This document shows positions 1-12,086 of a DNA stretch of 64,000 nt, in pieces. The translations under genes were made by a program, and so were the position numbers. Numbering within the stretch: the first letter of the stretch is position 1; every line of letters begins with the position of its first letter. Source of the DNA: Smittium mucronatum. Its lineage: Eukaryota > Kickxellomycota > Harpellomycetes > Harpellales > Legeriomycetaceae. The stretch is from positions 1 through 64,000 of the forward strand of contig LSSL01007783.1 of assembly GCA_001953115.1 (NCBI GenBank), given 5' to 3'. Below the pieces are notes generated by a model. That model ran no database searches and was not told the DNA's origin. It saw only the letters and a list, made by a program, of their open reading frames with translations.

Positions 1-156
<156 letters not shown>

Positions 157-215
157 AATCAAGTACCAAAGATAGAAATATAAGGTATGTTTTGTGAAGT
201 CTAAAAAAAAATTTG

Positions 216-229
216 CTTTATTAATAAAG
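216..229 (-). terminator. Candidate poly(A) signal of the GH3 gene inside a 14-bp palindrome
   Basis: CTTTATTAATAAAG is a perfect palindrome, so AATAAA can be read on both strands. On the minus strand it sits about 110-120 nt downstream of the beta-glucosidase stop codon, a normal distance for a 3'-end processing signal. No transcript evidence is available, and AATAAA is common in AT-rich DNA. Confidence 0.45.
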
Positions 230-337
230 GCGGAAAAGATAACAGATCAAGCTGATTAAAAATAGTTGTAATTTTGGCTGTATTACTAATGAGGATGAGA
301 AGATGATAAAAAACAGAAACGGGGGAGTTAATATAAA

Positions 338-2782
338 TTAGACTAGGGTGATTGATGCAACGACTGAATTTTCATTAAAAGCGTTGATGGTAATATCTAC
401 AGGCCCTACTTCATAAACGAGGTTTGAATCGATATCGTAAAACTGCATTTCCTGGGCAGTTAGATTGAACGAGAAGGTTTCAGAGCTCCCGGGGGTGATG
501 AGTTTTTTATCGAAGGCTCTGAGGCGATAATGTTCGGGGGAATACCCTCTTCTAATCTTTTGGGTGGTGTACATGAGTACAGGTTCAAGCTGATCGAGTT
601 GGCCATTGTTGGTTGCAGTAACTGTGACAGTGATGGGAGATGAGTTCAGGCCGAGTTCAAAAGCAGAAACTGTAATGTTTGAGTATGTAATATTGTTGTA
701 TCCCATGCCTTGACCAAAAGCGAACTCGGGATCATACTCGTTCCATATCGGGGTATAGTATGTGACTGCAGCCTGGTAGTCGAGTTTTGGGTATGTGTAT
801 GGCTGGCGGCCGGAAGGACTGATTTTGCCAAACAGAATCTCAGCCACTGGGAGTCCACCATAGGCTCCAGGTAAATTGGCATTGATTATAGCATCTGCAG
901 CACTTGATAGCTCACCTAGCGAGTATGGGTGGTTTTGGGCCAGTACAAGAATGATAGGAGTTTTGGTATGTTCATAAACCTTGTTGACTATATCGTATTG
1001 GTCGTGAGCCATTCTCAAAGTATCGATATTTCCAAATGACTCAGTTGCAGGGACTTCACCGAAAAAGAACACAACTTTATCGGCTTTTCTGGCTTCTCTA
1101 ACGATGGTTTCGTATCCAGTACTAGCAATTCCGTCAATTGAGTAGCCTGGGATCCAGTTAGGAGCAGTTCCGGTAATTGACTGAATACCCAAAAGAATTG
1201 TATCAGAATGGCCATCATATACTGCATCACCCTCGAGATCACTGGGGCCATCGAAATGCACGTTCCAAGCGCCAGTTATGTAACGAGTAGAGTTAAAGTT
1301 TGCTCCTACGTACAAGATTTTTTCTTTAGGTGATAAAGGAAGTACGTTATCGTTATTTTTGAGAAGAATTAGAGATTCTCTGGCAGAATTTCTTGAAAGT
1401 TCAACGTCTTGGGGAGACCCAACAGTATCGATTAAGGATGGATCACTAAATGGGTTTTCAAAAAGACCCAAGTCTTTTTTAAGCTGCAGAATTCGGGAAA
1501 CAGACAGATCCAAGCGGTCCATTGGTACCTTTCCTGTTTCTACAAGTTCTATCAGTGTGGATACAGTGTTGTTAACGTCAAAGTTCATGGATACATCGAT
1601 AGAAGTGTTGTTAAATGTCTGAAAAGTAGCATCGAGGTAGCTAAATGCAGTGAAATGCTGGTTAAACTGAGCAAAGATTTCCCTATTATCTGAGGTCATA
1701 AGGCCTTTGAAACCCAGTTTATCGCGAAGGAGAGTGGTAAGCAGGAGAGATGAGCTGATAGTATCCTGACCGTTGAGGGCACCATAGGCCTCCATTCCAG
1801 TGGCAGCACCAGCATCAATGGCGCTCTTGAAAGATGGGACATGGTATTCCAGCAAGTGGTTCATAGGGATGTACCTGGGCTCCTGGTCCTTACCATTAAT
1901 TGGGGTTGTATACCCAATAAAATGCTTAAAAGTAGCAGCAACACGAGCGCGATCCAACTTATAATTTCCCTGGAATCCTTTAACAGCGTGTTCAATCATG
2001 ACACTGGATAAGTAGGGGTCCTCTCCGAAATTTTCGAAATTGCGAGACCACAATTTTTGAGTATTTAGATCTGCTTGGGGAGCATAAGCCCAATGAATGC
2101 CGGCAGAGCGAGAATCCTTAGAACCAATACGACCATTATTGAAAGCATGGATAGGATTGAATGTAGCGGCGGCATTTACGGGAGCGGGGAACATGGTTGC
2201 ACCTTTGACGAAGTTAGCCCCATGGATGGAATCAGAGCCTTGCATGTATGGGATTTTACTCCCAACAGATATGGCAATTTGTTGGATAGTGTTTGTTATA
2301 TTTGCGAATCTTTGAGGGGATAGAAAGGCGAACCTACCCATGAAGTCACTAACACCCCCAAATAAAAATCCGATCTTCTGATCCCTAAATGCGGCTTCAA
2401 TAGCAGTGACGTTTAAGTTTCCATCACACCCGACATAAAACAGCACGTGGGTTTGGGTCATCTGACCTACTTTTTCAGCAAGCGTCAAAGACTGGACAAG
2501 CTCTAAAACATCGCTATCAAAAGTATCAGAAGGGCCTACAGTAACTGATTCGTCGTACTGAGTGAGGTTATACGAGACAACAGATTTTGGTCTCATGGGG
2601 TCGAAATCTTGCAAGGGAAAGTAATCAGGCAAACATACAACACCACCCTGAGTTCTGGGACCCACAACTTCAATTTCGGGTTTTTTAAAGTTGGCTGCAG
2701 ATAGCAGAGATGGCTGAGCCCCAGACAGGGGAAAAGCAAGCAAGCTCGTTAAAAGGTACAGTATACTATAATTTCTCGACAT
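338..2782 (-). CDS. Secreted glycoside hydrolase family 3 beta-glucosidase (lysosomal GluA-like)
   Basis: Single uninterrupted frame of 814 residues, about the usual length for GluA/BglX-type GH3 enzymes. It is expected to remove terminal beta-linked glucose from oligosaccharides, outside the cell or in the vacuole. Residues 1-22 form a signal peptide (hydrophobic core, likely cleavage after SGA). The N-terminal (beta/alpha)8 domain spans about 90-440, with GEDPYL at 253-258, the substrate-binding KHF at 286-288 and the predicted nucleophile Asp365 in MTSDN. The alpha/beta sandwich spans about 465-660, with GE at 575-576 and Glu581 in the loop that normally carries the acid/base. A fibronectin-III-like domain fills about 700-810. 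Many N-x-S/T sequons fit secretion. Oddity: the residue after the nucleophile is Asn366, where most family members have Trp or Tyr. The ATG is chosen because it begins the signal peptide. Transcribed away from TRM61 with more than 5 kb between them. Confidence 0.95.
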   Translation of the reverse strand: MSRNYSILYLLTSLLAFPLSGAQPSLLSAANFKKPEIEVVGPRTQGGVVCLPDYFPLQDFDPMRPKSVVSYNLTQYDESVTVGPSDTFDSDVLELVQSLTLAEKVGQMTQTHVLFYVGCDGNLNVTAIEAAFRDQKIGFLFGGVSDFMGRFAFLSPQRFANITNTIQQIAISVGSKIPYMQGSDSIHGANFVKGATMFPAPVNAAATFNPIHAFNNGRIGSKDSRSAGIHWAYAPQADLNTQKLWSRNFENFGEDPYLSSVMIEHAVKGFQGNYKLDRARVAATFKHFIGYTTPINGKDQEPRYIPMNHLLEYHVPSFKSAIDAGAATGMEAYGALNGQDTISSSLLLTTLLRDKLGFKGLMTSDNREIFAQFNQHFTAFSYLDATFQTFNNTSIDVSMNFDVNNTVSTLIELVETGKVPMDRLDLSVSRILQLKKDLGLFENPFSDPSLIDTVGSPQDVELSRNSARESLILLKNNDNVLPLSPKEKILYVGANFNSTRYITGAWNVHFDGPSDLEGDAVYDGHSDTILLGIQSITGTAPNWIPGYSIDGIASTGYETIVREARKADKVVFFFGEVPATESFGNIDTLRMAHDQYDIVNKVYEHTKTPIILVLAQNHPYSLGELSSAADAIINANLPGAYGGLPVAEILFGKISPSGRQPYTYPKLDYQAAVTYYTPIWNEYDPEFAFGQGMGYNNITYSNITVSAFELGLNSSPITVTVTATNNGQLDQLEPVLMYTTQKIRRGYSPEHYRLRAFDKKLITPGSSETFSFNLTAQEMQFYDIDSNLVYEVGPVDITINAFNENSVVASITLV

Positions 2783-5229
2783 AACATACTAATTATAAGA
2801 GTATAATAAAGCTCTAAGGGTATTATTACAATTTTTCGGGAGGGAAGAATATTAGCTGTCTAATAGATGGTGATCCAATTTCTTGAATAGGGGAGTATGC
2901 TGAAATATATAGAATATTTTCGATCAAAGTCATGTAAAAATTCCCCATGAAAAGTGCAGCTTGGAATACAGAGAAATACTTGATCTGAATTACAAAGTAT
3001 ATAGATCATGAAACAAGAAACTGTATTTTGCCCCTTTTATTCATATTATCTCCTTTAGAAATGAAAAATTTTTGGGGGGGAGTTTCAAGCATGGAGATAT
3101 ACTGCATAACCAGTTATTGTATTTGATTAAATTTATGTAACACTGGATTCATTTTGGAATAAAAAAACTCTTTTTTGGGAATTACATCATTTTGCAAGAA
3201 TTCGTCCAAGCTTAACCTTTATAACACGATACTCTACTTTAAATTAGCGAACAATTATAATTTATACCTAATAGAACCAGTGTCGGGTTTACGAATAAAC
3301 AAAAAAAAACATTTACGAAAAAGGTTTTTATATAGCCTAATCTGGATTTTCTCCCTGGCAATGCATTCAATAGGCATAGATTCAAATTCAGTTAAAAAAA
3401 AAGAATTTATAGCGGTTTTCAATTTTACTTTCTAAACAATTGATTATATATTGTTGCATATAAACTATTCACTCATCTCTAAATTCCAAATATTCATCGG
3501 CTAAAAAGCCCAATAAAGACATCTAGGCTATTTCTTCGGATTTTCTGAGTTATGATTAAAAATAGCGAGTCATGGATATAATTTCTTTTTTTATACTCTT
3601 CAGAATAGTACAAAAAGTGCGCTCATTTTTCGGTCAACATTAAACACCAAAAATATCAGCTATAATTGGTTGATTCTAATCCAAAAGCTGGACTTAAAAT
3701 GAACAGATGAGCAAATGGGAAGCTAATAACATATCTGCGCCTACACCATTTTGGAGTTGTGTAAAAATGAATTTATTTTTCGGTCAATAAAATCATTTTA
3801 TAAAAAAATTCTTTGATAGTTGGTTTGATTTTCTTGATCGTTGGATTTGAAATGTTAAATTTGTCTAATAAAATTCAATGCTTTTTTAGTCCCGGAAAGA
3901 ATCTAAATAATTGAAGCGCTTATTTTTTCATCATTTTCATGGTTTCATTAAATTTTGGTAACGTTGATGATTCATTTTAAGCAATAAATTGTAATCAAGT
4001 TTTTTATGGTAGTACGAATATTTTTTTGTGAATGTAATTTATTGGTTCTTGTTTCTCAACTACAAAACAATGTAGAAATGCAATTAGCCTACCAATAAAG
4101 CGTATTAGAAAATGCCATATGGAACTCATTTACCCCCTGGCTGTGATCAAAGCGTAAAGGTTGTTCGAATTTTTAGTTTTTGGCTTCATATGTTTTTTTT
4201 TACAAATATATCTTAAATTGGTAATTAATCACTCAGTTCCACAGTACTGATCTAGTTGAGGACTTTTTGAATTAGTAACTTTGTTTAAAGGTGAAGTCGA
4301 AGAAGGCTAAATAACTATTCATAATAGTCATTATATACTCTAGTTTTGTAACGTTTGTTTATTTAGGCATCCCTAATACAGTTCAAAGGCTTTACCAGTT
4401 TTAATTAATTAAACTAAATGTCAATACGCCACACCTGTCTTGACTCTTTCAATTGCGCGAGTATATAGGCGTTTCAAGGGAATAGTTGTCACGGAATGAG
4501 GCGAGATGTGTCACATCGATCGCCTCATTTTTAAACTTCTTATTTTATCCATCCGTTTTAACACCCCCTAGTATAGATAAAAGACACTATACTCTAAACC
4601 TTATTTCCAGCTTTGCGTCTTTACATATCAACGAATTTTCTATTATATCTTTCAAGTGAAACCTCACCCCTTGCGAAAGAAGTTTTTTTTATATAATATT
4701 AAGTCATATAGGCCAATGGCTAAACTACACCTTTTCTAATACGAATTTAGAAAAATGAAAACGATTATTACAAGCGAATAATAAATATCTAAAAAGTTTT
4801 ATAACATTCAATCAACTTATGCAATGATCTTACAAATCAGGTATTTTAGCTATTACTTGTAATTTATGAATTTAGGAATATTTATATTTATATATTCGAG
4901 ATTCCTCACAATATTTTTTATTTCCTTTTATAAGCTTATAAATCAAGAAAAAAGGCTTGTTTTTTAGAGTGGACCAATAAAAATAATACACTTTTTGCAT
5001 TTGGCTAATATGTCAATATACCAACCCAATAATCTATGCTGTAGAATTCGCGCTAGTTTTTTAGCCTGATGAATGGTTTTCGCTTATAAAATATCTCAAA
5101 AAAAAAGGGGGGGGGGTATATAATAGCGATAAATTGCTATAACTGATAATAGAATTCGCGAGTAAATATTTATTTTATTTTTGATTTATTTAGGATATTT
5201 TAAAATCATCCAAGCAAATATAAGTTTTA
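2783..5229. other. Spacer upstream of GH3, no supported gene
   Basis: About 2.4 kb of AT-rich DNA between the GH3 start codon and a decayed ORF. An 86-codon frame at 3175-3435 opens with TTG and has no recognisable motif. The stretch contains runs of seven G (3074-3080) and ten G (5107-5116) and the hairpin listed at 4496-4528. The GH3 promoter should lie just above 2782, where minus-strand TATA-like tracts occur, but no specific element stands out. Confidence 0.6.
4496..4528. repeat. GC-containing near-perfect inverted repeat (hairpin)
   Basis: The left arm ATGAGGCGA+GATGTG pairs with CACATC+TCGCCTCAT on the right. Only one base separates the inner arms, and a two-base GA bulge sits in the right arm, giving 15 paired bases. 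It follows a GC-richer patch containing GTATATAGG. The composition differs strongly from the surrounding AT-rich spacer, so a protein-binding site or structured RNA is possible. No function is identified. Confidence 0.6.
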
Positions 5230-5672
5230 GAGCAAAGAAATTAATAAGATGTGGTTTGAAGGCAAGAGTCAAAATAGCATTTCGGAAAAAAAGATGTGAA
5301 GGGGGATGATTAATTGTAATTCTCCTACCTTTTTGTTCCGAAAAAGATATCTAATCAAACACCCTAAAAAAGATGAATTTGCTCTGGATAAGATTAATTG
5401 TTTAGTGCGAAACACTCGGGAAATAAAATAGTGGAAAAATAAGGGATTTATAAATGGTTCGCAAATATTGTCTACTGAAAATGGTAAAAAATCGAGGATC
5501 GAACAGCACTGTGGTGAAATACTAATTGAGCCATTGAAGAAATATCCTTTTTTACGAAAGAATCTTCCGCATTTCTGCTTTAGTAACAATCATTATTTTC
5601 TTGTAATGGAGTTAAATATCGATATTATATTAATAGCTTTATTATTAATTCCAGGTAGGATGAGATCTAGGT
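5230..5672 (+). pseudogene. Decayed ORF, unrecognised (weak FLYWCH/MULE-like look)
   Basis: A coding-like stretch runs on the plus strand in two frames. Near 5237-5300 there is a frame with RCGLKARVKIAFRKKRC, which faintly resembles the Cys- and basic-rich FLYWCH/MULE zinc-binding modules. After a frame change, an open frame from about 5306 to 5672 is interrupted by a single in-frame TAG near 5427. The composition (charged, Lys/Glu-rich, mixed codons) is unlike the surrounding A/T runs. No domain can be named with assurance, and the minus strand also has a 106-codon frame here. Most likely a transposase or gene remnant. Confidence 0.3.
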
Positions 5673-6050
5673 AGTATAGATCTGTCTTTTTATGAAAATA
5701 TCCTGTTTTTTTACCAGATAAATGCCCAATAGACATTGGTCCAGTTTATTTACCATTCTTGATATATATTTTTATGCTTTAAATTTGCAAATATATCCAA
5801 ACTTATCATTATAAAAGATGGCTCTAGCTTTAATTAGAAGTTAACATGATCCTGGGATAACTATCTAAACTTGTGGGGTAATAATATAATATAAATTTGA
5901 ATACAGAGGGTATATTTTTTGAATGATTAAATAACTGGATTGAATTATTACAAAAACGCAGGTATCTAAAACTGCAAATAGAAACGCTACTCATTTTATT
6001 CAGGGAATATGGATAAGCTACTTATTTTTTAGTAACTCAAAGACGCAGTC

Positions 6051-6187
6051 ACCTGAACCATTGCCCTCAATGTATGGAGCTGCTAGAGCGGCAAACGAGA
6101 TTTGAGTGAAGAAACTTTTGAAATATTTGAAATATTTTTTCTAAATTTTTTTTATTGATTTACAAATAAATTTCTCGTTATAAAAAA
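6051..6187 (+). repeat. Family-2 short A-tailed repeat, copy 1
   Basis: Starts with a CTGAACCATTG-like head, contains the family core GGAGCTGCTAGAGCGGC, and continues into an AT-rich tail ending ATTTCTCGTTATAAAAAAA. It aligns by eye with copies at 14104, 48005, 39218 (-) and 29085 (-). The core stands out by its G+C in AT-rich flanks. Length is about 137 bp. Confidence 0.55.
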
Positions 6188-7126
6188 ATAAAACTACAAG
6201 ACGTTTTTTATTGCTTTCCTTTTTAAAAAAAAAAGCTCTAATGTGCGCCCTAAGTTTGGAGGTAAACCTGTTCAAATCCCAAATTTGTTACAATCTCGGG
6301 TTTAAATACCACCCCAACCCCCACTACCTCGTTTTCTCCATTCAATGATGTAATATCGATAAGAACACCTTAAATTATTTATGAGTGCGGATTTAATTCT
6401 AATTCGAAAGAGATATTTTTTAGCCCTTATAGCCTTTACAATACTGAGATGTTATTTTTCAAAAAAAAAAAAGTTTCCATCTAATTCTGCGGACTTTAAA
6501 TTCAAGGACGAAGTGTGAAAAAGTGTTTATAGCATTTGAGAGAAATACCGTTATCATAAGCACAAATAAATCTCCCTTATAGGTTATTAGTTGAGCAACT
6601 AGATTTTTTCATGCCTATATCCAATTCCCCAAAGTAAGTACCCAGGATTCTCAACGTTGGTATGTATGACTAAATCTTCCTTCTGGCATAATTTTTTTCT
6701 TATATCAATGATTTCAGATTTCGTTAGAAGTCGTAATTCAAGTTTAGAGAATATTTTTATAGGTCAAATAAAAAAATAGCTGTTACTTTAAACTTTTAAT
6801 CACTCTGTTAGGCTTTCCAATGTGATATGTACCTAATCTATCAAACCTAGCTTGAATAGTGAATCGCAACTATGCATTAATTTGGATATTTGGATTGCGA
6901 TGATACTCATTCAATACATCTGCACTCATTTGCATCTTTGAGATAGTCTTATTTATTTATTTTTATTTTTATTCTGTATGTCTTTCTTTGTTCAAATTAA
7001 AGATCTATTTATGGAATTTGGGCAATCAGTAAAATTGGCTTAGCATTTATATATGAAAATATTACAGACTATATTGAACTTTACCCCACTTTAAAATTTT
7101 ATTTACGATTCGTAGAGAGTTGATGG
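6188..7126. other. Spacer, nothing recognised
   Basis: AT-rich DNA between the family-2 repeat and the left target-site duplication of the family-1 element. No frame of convincing length and no RNA gene was seen. Confidence 0.6.
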
Positions 7127-7774
7127 AACCAATTAAAAATCAAAATATTCTGTTGTGGCTTAGGCTCTTAAGTAGTATAATTTTCGAAGTACACTATACT
7201 AAAGTTTTAAACAGCGACATGATATTCTTGACTGGGAGTATTGGTGACAGTGCACAGCAATTCCGAGATCAACAATTCCAGATCAGACTCATCTTGAAAT
7301 AGGAGGAACCGAGCCGCTTAGCACAGCTGAGAATTGTCAAATGCGCAAATCCAGCGTTCCTTAGTCGGAAGGATCTCGTCTTCTGACAGCTATTTGTATG
7401 AAAGTCAAGAGATTAATCCCACGTTTTGATAGGATTCAATTTTTATTAATCCTGTTAGATATAGGACCTAGTTAGTAGCTCATAGTTTCAATGAACTATT
7501 GTTCATCGACAAAGAGCTTAATTCTTGTCTACATGTAACCTCAGCCATACACCTACTTGAAGCAATGCCAGAGGGGGGGGGTCTTTCGGTCGAAAGATTG
7601 AACCCTTTTTCCTTAGGTATTCGGCTAGTAGCCTGGGAGAGGAGCTTATCGTAGTTAGGATAATTGTCTTTTCTATACGTCTTTTACTTTTTTTGATGTA
7701 TTTTTAGTATAGTTTTTGATGACATTATCGTACAATGAGATTCCGTGATACAAAAAAAAACCAATTAAAAATCA
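7127..7774 (+). mobile_element. Family-1 retroposon, copy A, intact with 16-bp target-site duplication
   Basis: The element body is 7143-7758. The 16-mer AACCAATTAAAAATCA occurs at 7127-7142 and again, identically, at 7759-7774, directly after the 3' poly(A) run (a few of its A residues are shared with the duplication). This is the signature of target-primed reverse transcription by a LINE machinery. The head has a pol III A-box-like TGGCTTAGGC at about 7155. A weak B-box candidate follows some 33 bases later. The body holds a nine-G run (7573-7581) followed by TCTTTCGGTCGAAAGA, an inverted repeat. It carries no convincing protein; the 60-codon frame at its left edge is not conserved in other copies. 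Aligns over nearly its whole length with the copies at 14966 (-) and 48888, and with a truncated copy at 51845. Confidence 0.85.
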
Positions 7775-8120
7775 TTTTCCTGATTTTATAAGAAGTTAGT
7801 AACTCATATTGGTTGCAAATGATAGTTATATCCTCAATAACCACTAAATTAATTAGAACAAAAATTTCCAGAACTTGATTCGATTTGTGGCATTTTTTTA
7901 TGCTAATAATTTTTGATAAAATTCGCTTTTACGCAAAGTTAATAAATATAAAAACGGAGTTGAGGACCAATGAATATAGAGATATGTTTAAGAAAATTAA
8001 AATTTTCAAATTGGATCGTAAAAAACTTGATTAAACCTAGCTCACTTATTGTTAAGATAGTCTTTCCAACAAGCAATATATTTGTAGATTCGGTGAACTA
8101 AAAAATACAAAAGAACAGGG

Positions 8121-8138
8121 TATTGTATATATACAATA
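8121..8138 (+). promoter_or_regulatory. 18-bp perfect palindrome with TATA core just upstream of TRM61
   Basis: TATTGTATATATACAATA is a perfect palindrome ending 13 bp before the TRM61 ATG. It contains TATATA, but is close to the start codon for a classical TATA box, so it may instead be a binding site or part of the 5' leader. Palindromes of this length can arise by chance in AT-rich DNA. Confidence 0.4.
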
Positions 8139-8151
8139 ATCGGCAAATATT

Positions 8152-9531
<1,380 letters not shown>

Positions 9532-10163
9532 TCTCCCGAAACAACACCTATATCTAATATATATAACCTTTTATTGAAGTAATCAAGTTTTTTTTCTTTA
9601 GAAATACTATTTTTGATCTATATAACCAACCACGCTTAATTAATTAATCTTTATAAATATTGTATTGTATTCCAGCATTTACTGATTTAGTAATAATCTG
9701 TGAAGAAAATGTTTAAAGTAACTTCAATCTATTATTTATTTTGGAAACCTAGAGCTTTTTGTTAGCGAAACTTGTGCTGTTAATTTAAACATAATATTGT
9801 TAGATTTATTTCAATAGTTAACGCTGGAAGGTTACTTTTCCCATATAACCGTGTTTAAATTTTGGGTTAGCCCGAAAATTTATATTCTTAGATAAAAGCA
9901 TTTATTAGAAGGTCTTAATAAATAAATCTATTTTACAACAGTCATTTTTAAAGAATTTAAAAAGGTTTTAATTTTATATTTTAAAATCCTACTAATTGAA
10001 CTTTTTAAAGCCCAACAAAATAAACTGTTTAGATGATCATTGAAGAACTATTCAACTTCACTCAAGAGAATTCTAATTAAACATTTATATTGATAAAAGT
10101 AGTAGTTCTAAATATTTGCGCTGTATATCAAGTGTTTATTTAAAGCTTCAACGTCTAGTAACA

Positions 10164-10167
<4 letters not shown>

Positions 10168-10203
<36 letters not shown>
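10168..10203. repeat. (AT)18 dinucleotide microsatellite
   Basis: An uninterrupted AT alternation of about 36 bp in the 3' flank of TRM61. Confidence 0.95.
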
Positions 10204-10205
<2 letters not shown>

Positions 10206-11126
10206 CCGTAACTACTCAGGATATGTTTTTTTTTGAAGATTCGATTATTTTATATCAAGTATAATGACATTAATTTTATATGTTAATCCGATTTACAGTA
10301 AGAAAATTCAACTCTTTAGAGTTTTAAGGAATGTATCGCTTTTCCTAAATAAATTGTTAAATGGTTTGTTATTTGCTTCCTTTAAAACACCAGAAATAGA
10401 TAATTAACATTATAAAAATATTTCAACGTTTACCTAAAATTGATCTTTGAATATATATTTATTTTTTTCGATTAGAATTAAACAGCCAAACAATAAAACC
10501 AATAAGTTTTTCATTATGAGATAAGATCCTATTTATCATATATTTAAAAACCTAGACCAGTTTTATACTCTTTAATTATTTTTTTGTAACTAAACTCAAT
10601 ATTTTTTAACCCTTAAATACATTTACGGTGAGTAGCTATCCAAAAAAAAAATTGTTGAATTATTCAAAACAAAACTTTACGGTTGATAATTATTTATGTA
10701 TATAAATTATGTCGACTAAACTGGGTTTATTAATGGTGGAACAAAAAAAAAGTACATCTGGATTTGATTAAATAACGATGTAAATTCATGAAATAAAGAT
10801 CCCAATGTAATTCTAAAACGTCATATATGTATAAAGTGATATTATTTATATTCAATATAAGTTTAAATTGTGTTTATAACTACTTTTATAATATTTTTAT
10901 CATTACATACCTGGGAAAAATAATTAAAGAAAATACTTTTTTATAAGAATGGATGCTTTTCATTTATAAATGAACATTGAGATGAAGCTTTTAACGATAA
11001 TTACAGTATTAAAATAAAAAAATAACATTTTAGAAGTGAATACAATATTTTTAATTCCGTTTAGATTAGTAAATTCTCTTAGAGCTCTATTCAATTTACC
11101 ATATTTCAGAGGGCTAGGGTGAAGTG

Positions 11127-11515
11127 ATGAAGGATACACAAATAAAATCCAACTTAATTTTATCATACGTTCCTGTAAGGATCAATTTATACTATTTCTG
11201 CCTTGAATATTTACAAAATTCTTTCTTTAGCAAATTAATCATCATACTATTTTTAAATCCATGGATTTTCTAATATTTTTTAACTCCATTGACGATTTTA
11301 TAACTCTAAGTTCTTATCAGGATAGCCTTTTTAACGAAGACAATTCTAGTTATGGAATATTTGGAATAAACGTAGAATTTAAAAATCATTATTCTCTGGT
11401 TAGAAAAAATCCGAGAAGAAATCTTTAAAAGATGACTAGGGAGATATTGGGTTTGAAGTTAAAATGGAGATACATGTACGTCTCTAATGTTGAAATACCA
11501 ATGTTAAAATTTTAG
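11127..11515 (+). pseudogene. Possible two-exon small ORF or reverse-transcriptase fragment
   Basis: An ATG at 11127 opens 16 codons to a GTAAGG donor at 11175. A 56-bp intron would end at TTTCTTTAG (11230), and the frame then continues in phase to a TAA at 11426 (81 residues). After that stop the same frame stays open to 11513. The second segment contains SIDDFITLSS, which could be a decayed reverse-transcriptase YxDD motif. An opposing 68-codon minus-strand frame (10960-11166) overlaps the first exon, so strand assignment is uncertain. Confidence 0.25.
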
Positions 11516-12001
11516 ATTAAACAATGAAAAAAATAAATAAATTTCAATAGAAAAATATATATTTCAGTGGATCTATTAGTTACTTTTGCTGATAATTGGC
11601 TTTAAATCAAATGTGAGATTTATTTTATCTTGAACAACGTATTTTTTCCTATTTGTTTATCACTATTCTTTCTGATAATTTTAGGGCTTAATTTATTTGA
11701 TTTTTTCAAAATCAAACCAAGATTTGAATGAAATAAAAATAATATACCAACCTTGATAATGTAATAAAAATTTAAAACCAAACCATAAATGGAATCATTA
11801 ACCTAAAAAAATATCAATATGAAATATTTTTTTGCCTATGATTGATAATATTAAAATTTAAAAGATATCATATCAGTTGGTGTATAATTACAAGAAGATT
11901 GGATAGAATCGAAATAATAATTTTAACTATTCATTTACTAATACTAGTTGGTTTTTCTTGATGCAAGTATAACAAATAAATAATATATTCAAAATAAATA
12001 T

Positions 12002-12006
12002 AAAAA
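12002..12006 (-). terminator. RNA polymerase III terminator of tRNA-Arg
   Basis: Five A residues on the plus strand give TTTTT on the minus strand, starting 8 nt beyond the tRNA 3' end, the normal pol III termination signal. Confidence 0.7.
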
Positions 12007-12013
12007 TATTTTA

Positions 12014-12086
12014 AACCCCAGCCGGGATTCGAACCCGGGATCTTCTGCTTAGGAGGCAGACACCTTATCCACTTGGCCACGGGGGC
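12014..12086 (-). tRNA. tRNA-Arg, anticodon CCT
   Basis: The minus strand folds into a full cloverleaf without intron. The anticodon stem TCTGC/GCAGA encloses the loop CTCCTAA, giving anticodon CCT (reads AGG). The T-arm CCGGG-TTCGAAT-CCCGG supplies the B box, and the D-arm region TGGCCAAGTGG supplies the A box. The acceptor stem pairs GCCCCCG with CTGGGGT, with one C-T mismatch at position 6-67 and a G-T first pair, slightly imperfect for a functional tRNA. It is an isolated GC-rich island in the desert, with a pol III terminator directly downstream. Confidence 0.92.

Noticed and set aside
3175..3435. 86-codon frame downstream of the GH3 start region
   Set aside because: It begins with TTG, has no motif and has the Asn/Lys/Leu/Ile-rich composition expected of AT-rich non-coding DNA.
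7120..7302. 60-codon plus-strand frame
   Set aside because: It spans the left target-site duplication and the head of family-1 copy A, so it crosses an insertion junction and is not an ancestral gene.
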